NCBI GenBank assembly: GCA_046347945.1
Contig: JAXMFB010000004.1
Span: forward strand, 124,001-188,000
Reading direction: 5' to 3'
From: Zeimonas sp046347945
GTDB lineage: Bacteria; Pseudomonadota; Gammaproteobacteria; Burkholderiales; Burkholderiaceae_E
DNA: 64,000 nucleotides
Shown piece after piece: positions 8,165-15,619 of this stretch; within the stretch, counting starts at the first letter, position 1; the number at the start of each line of letters is the position of its first letter. The position numbers and the translations under genes are program-made. The notes beneath the pieces were generated by a model. It saw only the letters and a list, made by a program, of their open reading frames with translations. It had not been told where the DNA came from and did no database searches.

Positions 8165-9127
8165 ATGCCCGCTTCGCGTCGACAGTTCATCCGGACCGGC
8201 CTCGGCCTCGCAGCAGCGGTGTCGATGCCGCTCGTCGCGGGGTGCGCCGCCCCCGCAACGCCCGCGCCGGTGGCGAGTTCGGTCGCGCCCGGCGCATTCC
8301 GCACGCGTGTCGGCGCCGCGACGGTCACCGCGGTCAGCGACGGCGCGGCGAACTCGCCGCTCGCCGACGGCTTCGTGCGCAACGCGACGCTGGCCCAGGT
8401 GCAGCAGGCGCTGCGCGAGGCCGGACTGCCCGACGACCGGCTCACGATCCCGTTCACTGCGTTCGTCGTCGAGCACGACGGCAGGCGCGTGCTGATGGAT
8501 GCCGGCAACGGCCAGTTCGGAGCACCGACCTCTGGCCGGCTCCTCGCCAACCTCCGGGTCGCGGGAATCGACCCCCGATCGATCGACACCGTCCTGATTT
8601 CGCACTTCCACGGCGACCACATCAATGGCCTTCGCGACCGCGACGGCGCGCTGGCCTTCCCGAACGCGCGGCTGATGGTGCCCGCGCCCGAATGGGATTT
8701 CTGGACCGACGACGCGCGGCGGGCCGCGGCACCCGGCGCGCCGAACGGCGACGCGGTGCGTCGCGTCTTCGGGCCGATCGCAGCCAGCGTCGTACGATTC
8801 CAGCCCGGCGGCGAACTCGTCGCCGGCATCCGCTCGATCGACGCCTACGGGCACACACCCGGCCACACCGCGTTCTCGATCGCGTCGGGGCGGCAGACCT
8901 TCGCCTACCTCGGCGACCTGGCCAATGTCGCCGCGCTGTTCGTCCGCAACCCCGACTGGGCCGTGCGCTTCGACATGGACGCCGACGCGGCGCGGCAGAG
9001 CCGGCGCCGGCTGCTCGACGCGGCACTCGCCGGCGACTGGATCGTCGGCGGCTGCCACCTTCCCGCCCCGGGGCTCGGCCGCATCGTCCGGCGCGGCAGC
9101 GGATACGATTTCGTGCCGCTCGCCTGA
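8165..9127 (+). CDS. Tat-exported metallo-beta-lactamase-fold lipoprotein
   Basis: 320-residue MBL-fold hydrolase. The N-terminus carries a twin-arginine signal (SRRQFIRTG, residues 4-12), a hydrophobic stretch and a lipobox LVAGC with Cys27, so it is probably exported folded and lipidated. The metal site HFHGDH is at 147-152, with further metal-binding motifs GHTPGHT and LGDLAN. The family includes quorum-lactone hydrolases, but the substrate here is unknown. I chose ATG 8165 because AGGAG lies 6 bases upstream; a TTG six bases earlier is less likely. Divergent from the DapA-family gene, 125 bp between starts. Confidence 0.85.
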   Translation: MPASRRQFIRTGLGLAAAVSMPLVAGCAAPATPAPVASSVAPGAFRTRVGAATVTAVSDGAANSPLADGFVRNATLAQVQQALREAGLPDDRLTIPFTAFVVEHDGRRVLMDAGNGQFGAPTSGRLLANLRVAGIDPRSIDTVLISHFHGDHINGLRDRDGALAFPNARLMVPAPEWDFWTDDARRAAAPGAPNGDAVRRVFGPIAASVVRFQPGGELVAGIRSIDAYGHTPGHTAFSIASGRQTFAYLGDLANVAALFVRNPDWAVRFDMDADAARQSRRRLLDAALAGDWIVGGCHLPAPGLGRIVRRGSGYDFVPLA

Positions 9128-9139
9128 GCGCGAGAACCG

Positions 9140-9520
9140 ATGGACGCCCGCCTCGCGGCCGACCTGGTGGTGCTGCTGCACCTGGCGTTCGTCGCGTTCG
9201 CGATGCTCGGCGGGATCCTGGTCGCCTGGCGGGCACGCATCGCCTGGCTGCATCTTCCGGCCGCGGCCTGGGGCGCGTGGATCGAGTTCAGCGGCGCGAT
9301 CTGCCCGCTCACGCCGCTCGAGAATCACTTCCGCCGGATGGCTGGCGCCTCGGGCTACGCCGGAGGTTTCGTCGAGCGCTACCTGATCCCGATCGTCTAT
9401 CCGCCCGGGCTCACCGCACAGGCGCAGCAATGGCTCGGCGCCCTCGTCGTGGTGGTCAACCTGACCGTCTACGCCTGGGTCGCAGCCCGGCGGAGCAGGG
9501 ACCTCAGGCGATCGCGCTGA
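9140..9520 (+). CDS. DUF2784 family membrane protein
   Basis: 126-residue integral membrane protein with hydrophobic helices near residues 5-28, 34-50 and 97-116. The conserved block GAWIEFSGAICPLTPLENHFR followed by GGFVERYLIPIVYP is the hallmark of the DUF2784 family as I know it. Function is unknown. It starts 12 bp after the MBL-fold gene on the same strand, so the two are probably co-transcribed. Confidence 0.8.
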   Translation: MDARLAADLVVLLHLAFVAFAMLGGILVAWRARIAWLHLPAAAWGAWIEFSGAICPLTPLENHFRRMAGASGYAGGFVERYLIPIVYPPGLTAQAQQWLGALVVVVNLTVYAWVAARRSRDLRRSR

Positions 9521-9664
9521 CCGCCGCCTCGTGGCTCGCACGCAACAACCCGATCGCCCGAAACCGACGTTCGTCCTGCGACAGGCGGCGTCCGCCCGCC
9601 GGCCGCCTGCGCCGGCTGCCCAGCCGTCCTAGGCTGGCCTCGTCGTTCCAACGGGAGACAGACA

Positions 9665-9922
9665 ATGGAGACGATGCAGGCACAGAGCCTCGACGCCGAG
9701 TCGGGAAGCGACCAGGTGTTCTCGCTCACCACGATTCTCGATCCTTCGGCGGCGCTCGCGGCAGCCAGGCGGCTCTACGCGCAGAATCGCGCGGGCCTGC
9801 GCTTCTTCTGCGAGAACCGGCGCGTCGTGTCGGTCGAGGAAGCCGAGGTGATCGACCAGATGCGCGAGGACCAGCGCGAACACGCGGACAACGAGGTGAC
9901 CGCGGCAGGCGCCGCGGCGTAG
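9665..9922 (+). CDS. Small acidic hypothetical protein
   Basis: 85-residue protein that I do not recognise. It is soluble and helical in appearance (SAALAAARRLYAQNRAGLRF, then SVEEAEVIDQMREDQREHAD) with a low-complexity alanine end. A GGGAGAC ribosome-binding sequence lies about 7 bases before the ATG at 9665, and codon use is like its neighbours, which supports a real gene. A second in-frame ATG at 9674 would shorten it by three residues. It sits alone between DUF2784 and proB. Confidence 0.55.
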   Translation: METMQAQSLDAESGSDQVFSLTTILDPSAALAAARRLYAQNRAGLRFFCENRRVVSVEEAEVIDQMREDQREHADNEVTAAGAAA

Positions 9923-10021
9923 GGCCGGCGGCCGGGTGCGCTGGCGATTCACGCCATTGTGGCTTCGGCCGCCCGCTTCGCGGGCTTGACCTGCCGCTGC
10001 GCGGCACGTTAGCCTGCGCCG

Positions 10022-10059
10022 CAATCTGGTCTTGCGCTAGCTAGCGCAAGACCAGATTG
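10022..10059. repeat. Perfect 38-bp palindrome at the proB 3' end
   Basis: Bases 10022-10040 are the exact reverse complement of 10041-10059, with no unpaired loop. The right arm carries the last codons of proB (Asn-Leu-Val-Leu-Arg-stop, TAG at 10041-10043). The left arm is a mirror copy just beyond the stop. The flanking bases (G10021, T10060) do not pair, so the symmetry ends sharply. No T-run follows on either strand. It could form a strong hairpin in RNA from both converging transcripts. Confidence 0.9.
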
Positions 10060-11201
10060 TCCCTGTGCACGAGTTCGGGTTCTTCTGTGAAGCCGAGGAT
10101 CGCTTCGATCTCGGAAGACGGGCGACGCATGATCAGCCGGGTCTCGGAGCTCGAGTAATTGATCAACCCGCGCCCGATCTCGCGACCCTCGGGGTCGTGG
10201 ATCGCGACGGCCTCGCCGCGCTCGAATTCCCCGCTCACGTCGGTCACGCCGATCGGCAGCAGGCTGCGGCCGCCGGCGACCAGCGCGCGCGCCGCGCCGG
10301 CATCGAGGCGAACCGCGCCGCGCAACTGCAGGTGGTCGGCCAGCCATTGCTTGCGCGCCGCCATCCGCGGCGTCTGCGCGATGAACCGCGTGCCGATCGC
10401 CTCGCCACGCGCCAGCCGCACCAGCACGTCGGCCTCGCGGCCCGAAGCCACGATCGTGTGCGCCCCGCTGCTGGCGGCGCGCTTCGCGGCGAGCACTTTG
10501 GTGATCATGCCGCCGCGGCCGATCGACGAGCCCGCGCCGCCTGCGATCGCTTCCAGCGCGGGGTCGCCGGCCACGACACGCTCGAGCAGCCGCGCCTGCG
10601 GATCGCGCCGCGGGTCGGCGGTAAACAGCCCGCTCTGGTCCGTGAGGATCACCAGCGCATCGGCGTCGATCAGGTTCGCCACCAGGGCGCCGAGCGTGTC
10701 GTTGTCGCCGAACTTGATTTCGTCGGTGACTACGGTGTCGTTCTCGTTGATGATGGGCACCACGCCCAGTTCGAGCAGCGCGAGCAGCGTCGAGCGCGCG
10801 TTGAGGTAACGCTTGCGATCGGCCAGGTCGTCGTGCGTGAGCAGCACCTGCGCGGTGCCCAGCCCGTGCGCGCGAAAGCAGGTTTCGTAGACCTGCGCGA
10901 GCCCCATCTGCCCGACCGCCGCCGCAGCCTGCAACTCGTGCATCGCCTTCGGGCGCTTCGCCCAGCCCAGGCGCTTCATGCCCTCGGCCACCGCGCCCGA
11001 CGACACCATCACCACTTCCTTGCCGAGCCCGCGCAACTCGGCAATCTGGCGACCCCACAGCGAGATCGCCTGCTCGTCCAGGCCGCGGCCCTCGTTCGTC
11101 ACGAGGCTCGAGCCCACCTTGACGACGATGCGCCGACCGTCGCGCAGCGGCGCGGCCGCCGCGTCGTGCGCGCCCGCGCCGGCCACGACCCGCTCAGCCA
11201 T
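10041..11201 (-). CDS. proB: Glutamate 5-kinase
   Basis: 386-residue enzyme that phosphorylates glutamate with ATP, the first committed and proline-inhibited step of proline synthesis. The amino-acid kinase domain covers about residues 20-275 (RIVVKVGSSLVTNEG, NENDTVVTDEIKFGDNDTL, GGAGSSIGRGGMITK). A C-terminal PUA domain follows from about 290. Start ATG 11201 overlaps the obgE stop by 8 bases (ATGGCTGA), so translation is coupled. The last six codons lie in a perfect palindrome. proA is not in the window. Confidence 0.96.
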   Translation of the reverse strand: MAERVVAGAGAHDAAAAPLRDGRRIVVKVGSSLVTNEGRGLDEQAISLWGRQIAELRGLGKEVVMVSSGAVAEGMKRLGWAKRPKAMHELQAAAAVGQMGLAQVYETCFRAHGLGTAQVLLTHDDLADRKRYLNARSTLLALLELGVVPIINENDTVVTDEIKFGDNDTLGALVANLIDADALVILTDQSGLFTADPRRDPQARLLERVVAGDPALEAIAGGAGSSIGRGGMITKVLAAKRAASSGAHTIVASGREADVLVRLARGEAIGTRFIAQTPRMAARKQWLADHLQLRGAVRLDAGAARALVAGGRSLLPIGVTDVSGEFERGEAVAIHDPEGREIGRGLINYSSSETRLIMRRPSSEIEAILGFTEEPELVHRDNLVLR

Positions 11202-12333
11202 GGGCGGCCTCCCGGGCGTCGTCGTCGCCGGGCGCGGCAGGGTCCGGCGTCGCGCCCACCGCGCGCTCGAAGCGCACATCGACCGCCTCGGAGTCGGCCG
11301 GGCGGATCGACTCGAGATACTCGTTGGCGGCCAGGCACAGCGGCTCGCAACCCTCTCGCGTCAGCGCCGAGATCGCGAACACGCGCTCGACCGGCATCGC
11401 GCTGCGGCCTCGACCCCGATACCGCCCGACGAAGTCGGCGACGCGCGCCGCGCGCTCGTCGGCCGGAATCATGTCGATCTTGTTCAGCACGAGCCAGCGC
11501 GGCTTCTCGGCCAGCGCCGGGTCGTACTTGCGCAACTCGCGCACGATCGCGCGCGCGTCGCGAACCGGATCGGCATCCGGGTCGAACGGAGTCAGGTCGA
11601 CCAGGTGCAGCAGCAGGCGCGTGCGCTGCAGGTGTCGCAGGAACTGGTGACCGAACCCGGCGCCTTCGGCCGCTCCCGCGATCAGGCCCGGGATGTCGGC
11701 GATCACGAAGCTCTTGCCGGCGCCGACGCGCACCACGCCCAGGTTCGGGTGCAAGGTCGTGAACGGATAGTCGGCGATCTTCGGGCGCGCGTTGCTGACC
11801 GCCGCGATGAACGTCGACTTTCCGGCGTTGGGCAGGCCGAGCAGCCCCACGTCTGCCAGCACCTTGAGTTCCAGCCGCAACCGGCGGTGCTCGCCTTCCT
11901 TGCCGGGCGTGCACTGGCGAGGCGCCCGATTGGTGCTCGACTTGAAGTGGATGTTGCCGAGTCCGCCCTCTCCGCCCTTGGCGAGCAGCGCGACCTCGTC
12001 GTGGCGCGTGAGGTCGGCGACCAGCGCGCCGGTGTCCTCGTCGACGATCTGCGTGCCCACCGGCACGCGCAGGCGGATGTCCTCGGCCGCGGCACCGTAC
12101 TGGTCGGAGCCGCGCCCGCGCTCGCCGTTCTTCGCGACGAACTTGCGCTGGTAGCGATAGTCGACCAGCGTGTTGACGTTGCGATCGGCCACCGCCCAGA
12201 TGCTGCCGCCGCGGCCACCGTCGCCGCCGTCGGGACCGCCCTTCGGGATGAACTTCTCGCGGCGGAACGACGCGACGCCGTTGCCGCCGTTGCCGGCGGT
12301 GACTTCGATGGTCGCCTCGTCGATGAATTTCAT
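11194..12333 (-). CDS. obgE: Obg family GTPase
   Basis: 379-residue ribosome-associated GTPase involved in 50S assembly, stress response and replication control. The glycine-rich Obg fold occupies residues 1-158. The G domain follows, with the G1 loop GLPNAGKST at 166-174, the G3 element DIPGLIAGAAEG and the G4 motif NKID. The C-terminal tail is short and acidic. It follows rplU-rpmA as in most proteobacteria, but an intrinsic terminator separates it from rpmA. Confidence 0.97.
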   Translation of the reverse strand: MKFIDEATIEVTAGNGGNGVASFRREKFIPKGGPDGGDGGRGGSIWAVADRNVNTLVDYRYQRKFVAKNGERGRGSDQYGAAAEDIRLRVPVGTQIVDEDTGALVADLTRHDEVALLAKGGEGGLGNIHFKSSTNRAPRQCTPGKEGEHRRLRLELKVLADVGLLGLPNAGKSTFIAAVSNARPKIADYPFTTLHPNLGVVRVGAGKSFVIADIPGLIAGAAEGAGFGHQFLRHLQRTRLLLHLVDLTPFDPDADPVRDARAIVRELRKYDPALAEKPRWLVLNKIDMIPADERAARVADFVGRYRGRGRSAMPVERVFAISALTREGCEPLCLAANEYLESIRPADSEAVDVRFERAVGATPDPAAPGDDDAREAAHG

Positions 12334-12369
12334 CGTGATGTCCTGCGATCGTCGGGTGCGCGCGCAGAC

Positions 12370-12394
12370 AAAAAAGCCCCGCGCGGCGGGGCTT
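12370..12394 (-). terminator. Intrinsic terminator after rplU-rpmA
   Basis: On the minus strand a 9-bp stem (AAGCCCCGC, three-base loop, GCGGGGCTT) is followed by an uninterrupted run of six T residues (12375 down to 12370). It lies between rpmA and obgE, so obgE and proB depend on read-through or on a promoter of their own. Confidence 0.88.
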
Positions 12395-12415
12395 CCTGCG
12401 GCGCCGCGGGACGCG

Positions 12416-12676
12416 TCACTGCAGCGGGTCGACGCTGACGGTGTTGCGGTTGCGCGGGCCCTTGACGGCGAACTTCACACGGCCGTCGACCAGCGCGAAC
12501 AGCGTGTGGTCCTTGCCGACGCCGACGTTCACGCCGGGGTGGAACTGCGTGCCGCGCTGGCGCACGATGATCGAGCCGGCGCTGACGGTCTCGCCGCCGT
12601 ACGCCTTGACGCCCAGCATCTTCGGTTGCGAGTCGCGGCCGTTGCGCGTCGAGCCGCCGCCCTTCTTCTGTGCCAT
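12416..12676 (-). CDS. rpmA: 50S ribosomal protein L27
   Basis: 86-residue L27, which reaches into the ribosomal peptidyl-transferase centre and helps place the tRNA acceptor ends. The N-terminus MAQKKGGGSTRNGRDSQPK is the typical lysine/glycine-rich tail without the cleavable Firmicutes extension, and the VKAYGGETVSAGSIIVRQRG block is canonical. 15 bp downstream of rplU, co-transcribed with it. Confidence 0.98.
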   Translation of the reverse strand: MAQKKGGGSTRNGRDSQPKMLGVKAYGGETVSAGSIIVRQRGTQFHPGVNVGVGKDHTLFALVDGRVKFAVKGPRNRNTVSVDPLQ

Positions 12677-12691
12677 GTTGCTGACTCCTGC

Positions 12692-13078
12692 TTAACGATT
12701 GGCGCCGGGCGCGGCCTCGGCCGCAGGCTGCACGATCGCCGGCACCTCGGCGGTCGCCTCGCCGATCGCCGAAGCGATGCGGCTCACGAACAGCTCGGTG
12801 AAGTTCTGGCGATGGCCCTGCTGCTTGCGATAGTGCTTGCGGCGGCGCATCTTGAAGATGCGGACCTTGTCGTGCCGCCCGTGGGAGAGCACCGTCGCCG
12901 AAACCGTCGCCCCCGACACCAGCGGCGCGCCGACCGAAAGCTGGTCGCCTGCGCCGACCGCCAGCACCTGGTCGATCGTGATTTCAGCTCCGATGTCCGC
13001 CGGCATCTGTTCTACCCTGATCTTGTCGCCGGCCGCAACCTTGTACTGCTTGCCGCCGGTTTTTATCACCGCGTACAT
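12692..13078 (-). CDS. rplU: 50S ribosomal protein L21 with C-terminal extension
   Basis: 128-residue L21. The core MYAVIKTGGKQYKVAAGDKI through RRRKHYRKQQGHRQNFTELF is standard and binds 23S rRNA. Residues from about 104 on form an Ala/Pro/Glu-rich tail (GEATAEVPAIVQPAAEAAPG) absent from the usual ~103-residue protein. Tails like this are common in Burkholderiales but have no assigned function. First gene of the rplU-rpmA unit, driven by a strong promoter at 13135-13163. Confidence 0.97.
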   Translation of the reverse strand: MYAVIKTGGKQYKVAAGDKIRVEQMPADIGAEITIDQVLAVGAGDQLSVGAPLVSGATVSATVLSHGRHDKVRIFKMRRRKHYRKQQGHRQNFTELFVSRIASAIGEATAEVPAIVQPAAEAAPGANR

Positions 13079-13134
13079 GGGAACCTCTCGATATGTGTCC
13101 TGAGAACGCTCGTCCCGAGAACGGAAAACCCGAA

Positions 13135-13163
13135 ATTATCCGACAACTCGCGGCGTCCGTCAA
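13135..13163 (-). promoter_or_regulatory. Sigma-70-type promoter of rplU-rpmA
   Basis: On the minus strand TTGACG (13163-13158) and GATAAT (13140-13135) are separated by exactly 17 bp. Transcription would start near 13128, about 50 bases before the rplU ATG. Confidence 0.75.
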
Positions 13164-13180
13164 AACCCGCGTCCGACGAC

Positions 13181-13186
13181 TATAAT
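13181..13186 (+). promoter_or_regulatory. Candidate -10 box of ispB
   Basis: A perfect TATAAT lies 23 bases before the ispB ATG. No good -35 element is present at 16-18 bp spacing, so the start site is a guess; the untranslated leader would be about 16 bases. Confidence 0.4.
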
Positions 13187-13208
13187 CGCCAGTTCCTATG
13201 GTCGTTCC

Positions 13209-14192
13209 ATGAAACCCGTCGAACTCTTTCCGGTCCTGGCCTCGGACCTCGCCGAAACCGACCGCGTGATCCGCCAGCGGCTCGACTCGGAGGTGGCGCT
13301 GATCAACAGCATCTCCGACTACATCATCGGCGCGGGCGGCAAGCGGATGCGACCGCTGCTTCTTCTGCTCTTCGCACGGGCGCTCGGCTACAAAGGAGCG
13401 AGCAATCACTATCTTCTCGCCGCCGTCGTGGAATTCATCCACACGGCGACGCTGCTGCACGACGACGTCGTCGACGAGTCGGCGCTGCGCCGCGGCCGCG
13501 AGACCGCCAACCACGCGTTCGGCAACGCCGCGTCGGTGCTGGTCGGCGACTTCCTCTACTCGCGCGCCTTCCAGATGATGGTCGAGGTCGACGACATGCG
13601 GGTCATGGGCGTGCTCGCCGACGCCACCAACACGATCGCCGAGGGCGAGGTGCTGCAGCTGATCAACTGCAACGACCCCGACACCGACGAAGCGCGGTAC
13701 ATGCAGGTGATCCGCTACAAGACCGCGCGCCTGTTCGAGGCGGCGGCGCAGCTCGGCGCGATCCTTTGCAGCGCCGCGCCCGAAGTCGAGGCCGCCGCTG
13801 CCGAGTACGGCCGCCGGCTCGGCACGGCGTTCCAGCTGATCGACGACGTGCTCGACTATTCCGGGGTCACCGGCGACATCGGCAAGAACGTCGGCGACGA
13901 CCTGCGCGAAGGCAAGCCGACGCTGCCGCTGATCCACGTGATGCTGCGCGGCGACGACGCCGAGCGCGCGATGGTGCGCCGCGCGATCGAGCAGGGCTCC
14001 ACCGAGCAGTTCGAGTCGATCATGGCGGCGATCCACCGCACCGGCGCGCTCGATTACACGCGCAAGCGCGCGCGTGCCGAGGCCGCCGCGGCCCGCGCCA
14101 CCGTCGCGATGCTGCTGCCCGACGGCGCGACTTCCGCGTACCGGGACGCCCTGCTATACTTGACGAGTTACTCGATCGAGCGCGACCGCTAG
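13209..14192 (+). CDS. ispB: Octaprenyl diphosphate synthase
   Basis: 327-residue trans-polyprenyl diphosphate synthase that extends farnesyl-PP to the C40 side chain of ubiquinone. The first aspartate-rich motif DDVVD is at residues 85-89 (LLHDDVVDESALRRG) and the second is in QLIDDVLDYSG. The IGAGGKRMRPLL block near residues 40-51 is the isopentenyl-PP site. Divergent from rplU, as is usual in proteobacteria. Chain length is inferred from family, not visible directly. Confidence 0.94.
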   Translation: MKPVELFPVLASDLAETDRVIRQRLDSEVALINSISDYIIGAGGKRMRPLLLLLFARALGYKGASNHYLLAAVVEFIHTATLLHDDVVDESALRRGRETANHAFGNAASVLVGDFLYSRAFQMMVEVDDMRVMGVLADATNTIAEGEVLQLINCNDPDTDEARYMQVIRYKTARLFEAAAQLGAILCSAAPEVEAAAAEYGRRLGTAFQLIDDVLDYSGVTGDIGKNVGDDLREGKPTLPLIHVMLRGDDAERAMVRRAIEQGSTEQFESIMAAIHRTGALDYTRKRARAEAAAARATVAMLLPDGATSAYRDALLYLTSYSIERDR

Positions 14193-14282
14193 GCGTGCTC
14201 GCGATCTCCGGCAATCCCGACCTGGCCGGAGGCGTCGAACAGATCGGGTTCCGTCAGCCGCCTCCTCTCCGGGGGCGCAATT

Positions 14283-14359
14283 CGGGGTGTAGCTTAGCCT
14301 GGTAGAGCGCTACGTTCGGGACGTAGAGGCCGGAGGTTCGAATCCTCTCACCCCGACCA
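14283..14359 (+). tRNA. tRNA-Pro (anticodon CGG)
   Basis: 77 bases that fold into a full cloverleaf: acceptor CGGGGTG/CACCCCG, D arm GCTT/GAGC, anticodon stem CTACG/CGTAG with loop TTCGGGA (anticodon CGG, reads CCG), and T arm GGAGG-TTCGAAT-CCTCT. The 3' CCA is encoded. It follows ispB by 90 bp, as in other Burkholderiales. Confidence 0.96.
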
Positions 14360-14443
14360 GCACCATCCCCGTTCATCAGGGCCTTGCCGACGCCGCGGAC
14401 CACGCGGTTTTCGTGCCGCTGGCAGGCGCGTCCCGCGGGGGGT

Positions 14444-14460
14444 TGTCGAATTTTTTTACA
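14444..14460. promoter_or_regulatory. Possible activator site upstream of the sigma-54 promoter
   Basis: A TGT-N11-ACA dyad around an AT-rich core (TGTCGAATTTTTTTACA) stands out in GC-rich DNA. It lies about 90-107 bases before the predicted start of the PEP-CTERM gene, a typical enhancer distance. A role as the site for the PrsR-type activator known to control PEP-CTERM genes is inference. Confidence 0.3.
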
Positions 14461-14524
14461 CTTCGTCGTCGACCTGCTCGGCTCGCCAGGTCGATCTTCA
14501 GATTTATGAAGGACTTGCGCTGCT

Positions 14525-14540
14525 CGGCACGAATCATGCG
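14525..14540 (+). promoter_or_regulatory. Candidate sigma-54 (-24/-12) promoter
   Basis: CGGCACGAATCATGCG matches TGGCACG-N4-TTGCW at the invariant GG (14526-14527) and GC (14538-14539) with the required 12-bp phase. Two flanking positions deviate. Transcription would start near 14551, 47 bases before the PEP-CTERM ATG. Confidence 0.55.
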
Positions 14541-14597
14541 TCACGTCTTTCGGGCCGCATGGGGCGGTTCCTTGTGTCAACCTCGAAAGGAGGCGCC

Positions 14598-15431
14598 ATG
14601 CACAAGTCCCTGAGAAGCATGCTCCTGGGTACTTGGGCTGCGGCCAGCCTGTTCTGTCTGGGCGCGTCTCTGCAACCCGCATCCGCGGGTACGATCATCC
14701 TCGAAGGCAGCGACGCGATCGGCTTTCACTCGAACAGCAACGCTGCGGCCGGTGCATACCGGGATCAGGTGTGGTCCGCAATCGGCGGGGCCGATCCGCG
14801 CACGATCGCCGTGGTCGGTGGGTCCGTCGTCGCCGGGGTCATCGTGTCCAACACGCATCCGATCACACGGTTGACGGACCTGACTGGCGCAACGTTGGGC
14901 GACTACGCCGCAATCTACTTCCTGGCGGCGGGTGGCTGCTGCACGGAAGACACGACGCTTCCTGCGGGCCACGAAGCAGCGATCACGGCGTACCTGGCTG
15001 CCGGCGGCACGATCATGATCGAAAACTACACCGGCGCCTCGGCCTGGGACTTCGCGGTCGGAACCGGCGGGGCCGGAAACGCGCACGTCGCGGGGGTTGG
15101 CGGCGGGTATCCGAGCAGCCTGGGTTGCGACGACGGCGAGACCGTGACGGCGGCGGGCATCACCAACGGCTTCACGCAGCCGACCCCGATGGGCTGCTGG
15201 ACGCACCAGGCCTATGACACGTCGTTCTTCGGGCCTCTGGGTTTCACGTTCAGCTTCTTCGACAGCCCGCCCCTCTTTGCAGCCGGCACCGGGCCGTGGT
15301 CCAGCCTGCTCTCGAGCGGCAGGACGATCACGGGCGGCGGTGGCGGAACCACCGTTCCCGAACCGGGTGCGCTGGCGCTGCTGTCGATCGCGCTGATCGG
15401 CCTCGGAATCGTGCGCTCGCGGCGCGGGTAG
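14598..15431 (+). CDS. PEP-CTERM sorting-domain exported protein
   Basis: 277-residue secreted protein. It has a Sec signal peptide (residues 1-30, ending PASA) and a C-terminal sorting signal: the VPEP motif at 253-256, a hydrophobic helix at 257-271, then RSRR. Exosortase-type enzymes recognise and cleave such tails, usually in exopolysaccharide-producing Gram-negatives. The central part is Gly/Ala/Thr-rich with four cysteines that could form disulfides (CC at 114-115, C177, C200). I recognise no catalytic domain in it. Start ATG 14598 has an AAAGGAGG site. No exosortase or polysaccharide genes occur in the window, so it is an outlying member of a system encoded elsewhere. Followed by a strong terminator. 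Confidence 0.85.
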   Translation: MHKSLRSMLLGTWAAASLFCLGASLQPASAGTIILEGSDAIGFHSNSNAAAGAYRDQVWSAIGGADPRTIAVVGGSVVAGVIVSNTHPITRLTDLTGATLGDYAAIYFLAAGGCCTEDTTLPAGHEAAITAYLAAGGTIMIENYTGASAWDFAVGTGGAGNAHVAGVGGGYPSSLGCDDGETVTAAGITNGFTQPTPMGCWTHQAYDTSFFGPLGFTFSFFDSPPLFAAGTGPWSSLLSSGRTITGGGGGTTVPEPGALALLSIALIGLGIVRSRRG

Positions 15432-15463
15432 CCGCAAGTAGCGCCACGCATCGCACCACTGAC

Positions 15464-15492
15464 GGCGGCTCCCCATGGGAGCCGCCTTTTTT
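15464..15492 (+). terminator. Intrinsic terminator of the PEP-CTERM gene
   Basis: A 10-bp perfect stem (GGCGGCTCCC / GGGAGCCGCC) with a three-base loop is followed by six T residues (15487-15492), 32 bases after the stop codon. It makes the gene a single-gene transcript. Confidence 0.92.
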
Positions 15493-15619
15493 CTTGCCTT
15501 GCGTCGGGCGCCCCGGGGTGAGCGCCATCACCCCGCCGCGGGGTCCCGATCGCCCATGCCGGATGCGCGCAGGCATACTCGGCCATGCTTCCGACCGATC
15601 GTGTACCCGCTCGAGGACC

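Noticed and set aside
14101..14200. Promoter for tRNA-Pro inside the ispB 3' end (TATACT at 14155-14160, TTGACG at 14160-14165)
   Set aside because: The two boxes are in the wrong order and spacing relative to each other, and over 110 bp from the tRNA; no convincing promoter could be assigned.
14283..14359. tRNA-Pro as attachment site of an integrative element
   Set aside because: No integrase gene and no repeat of the tRNA 3' end was found by eye downstream; only the gene-order argument remains, which is given as a finding.
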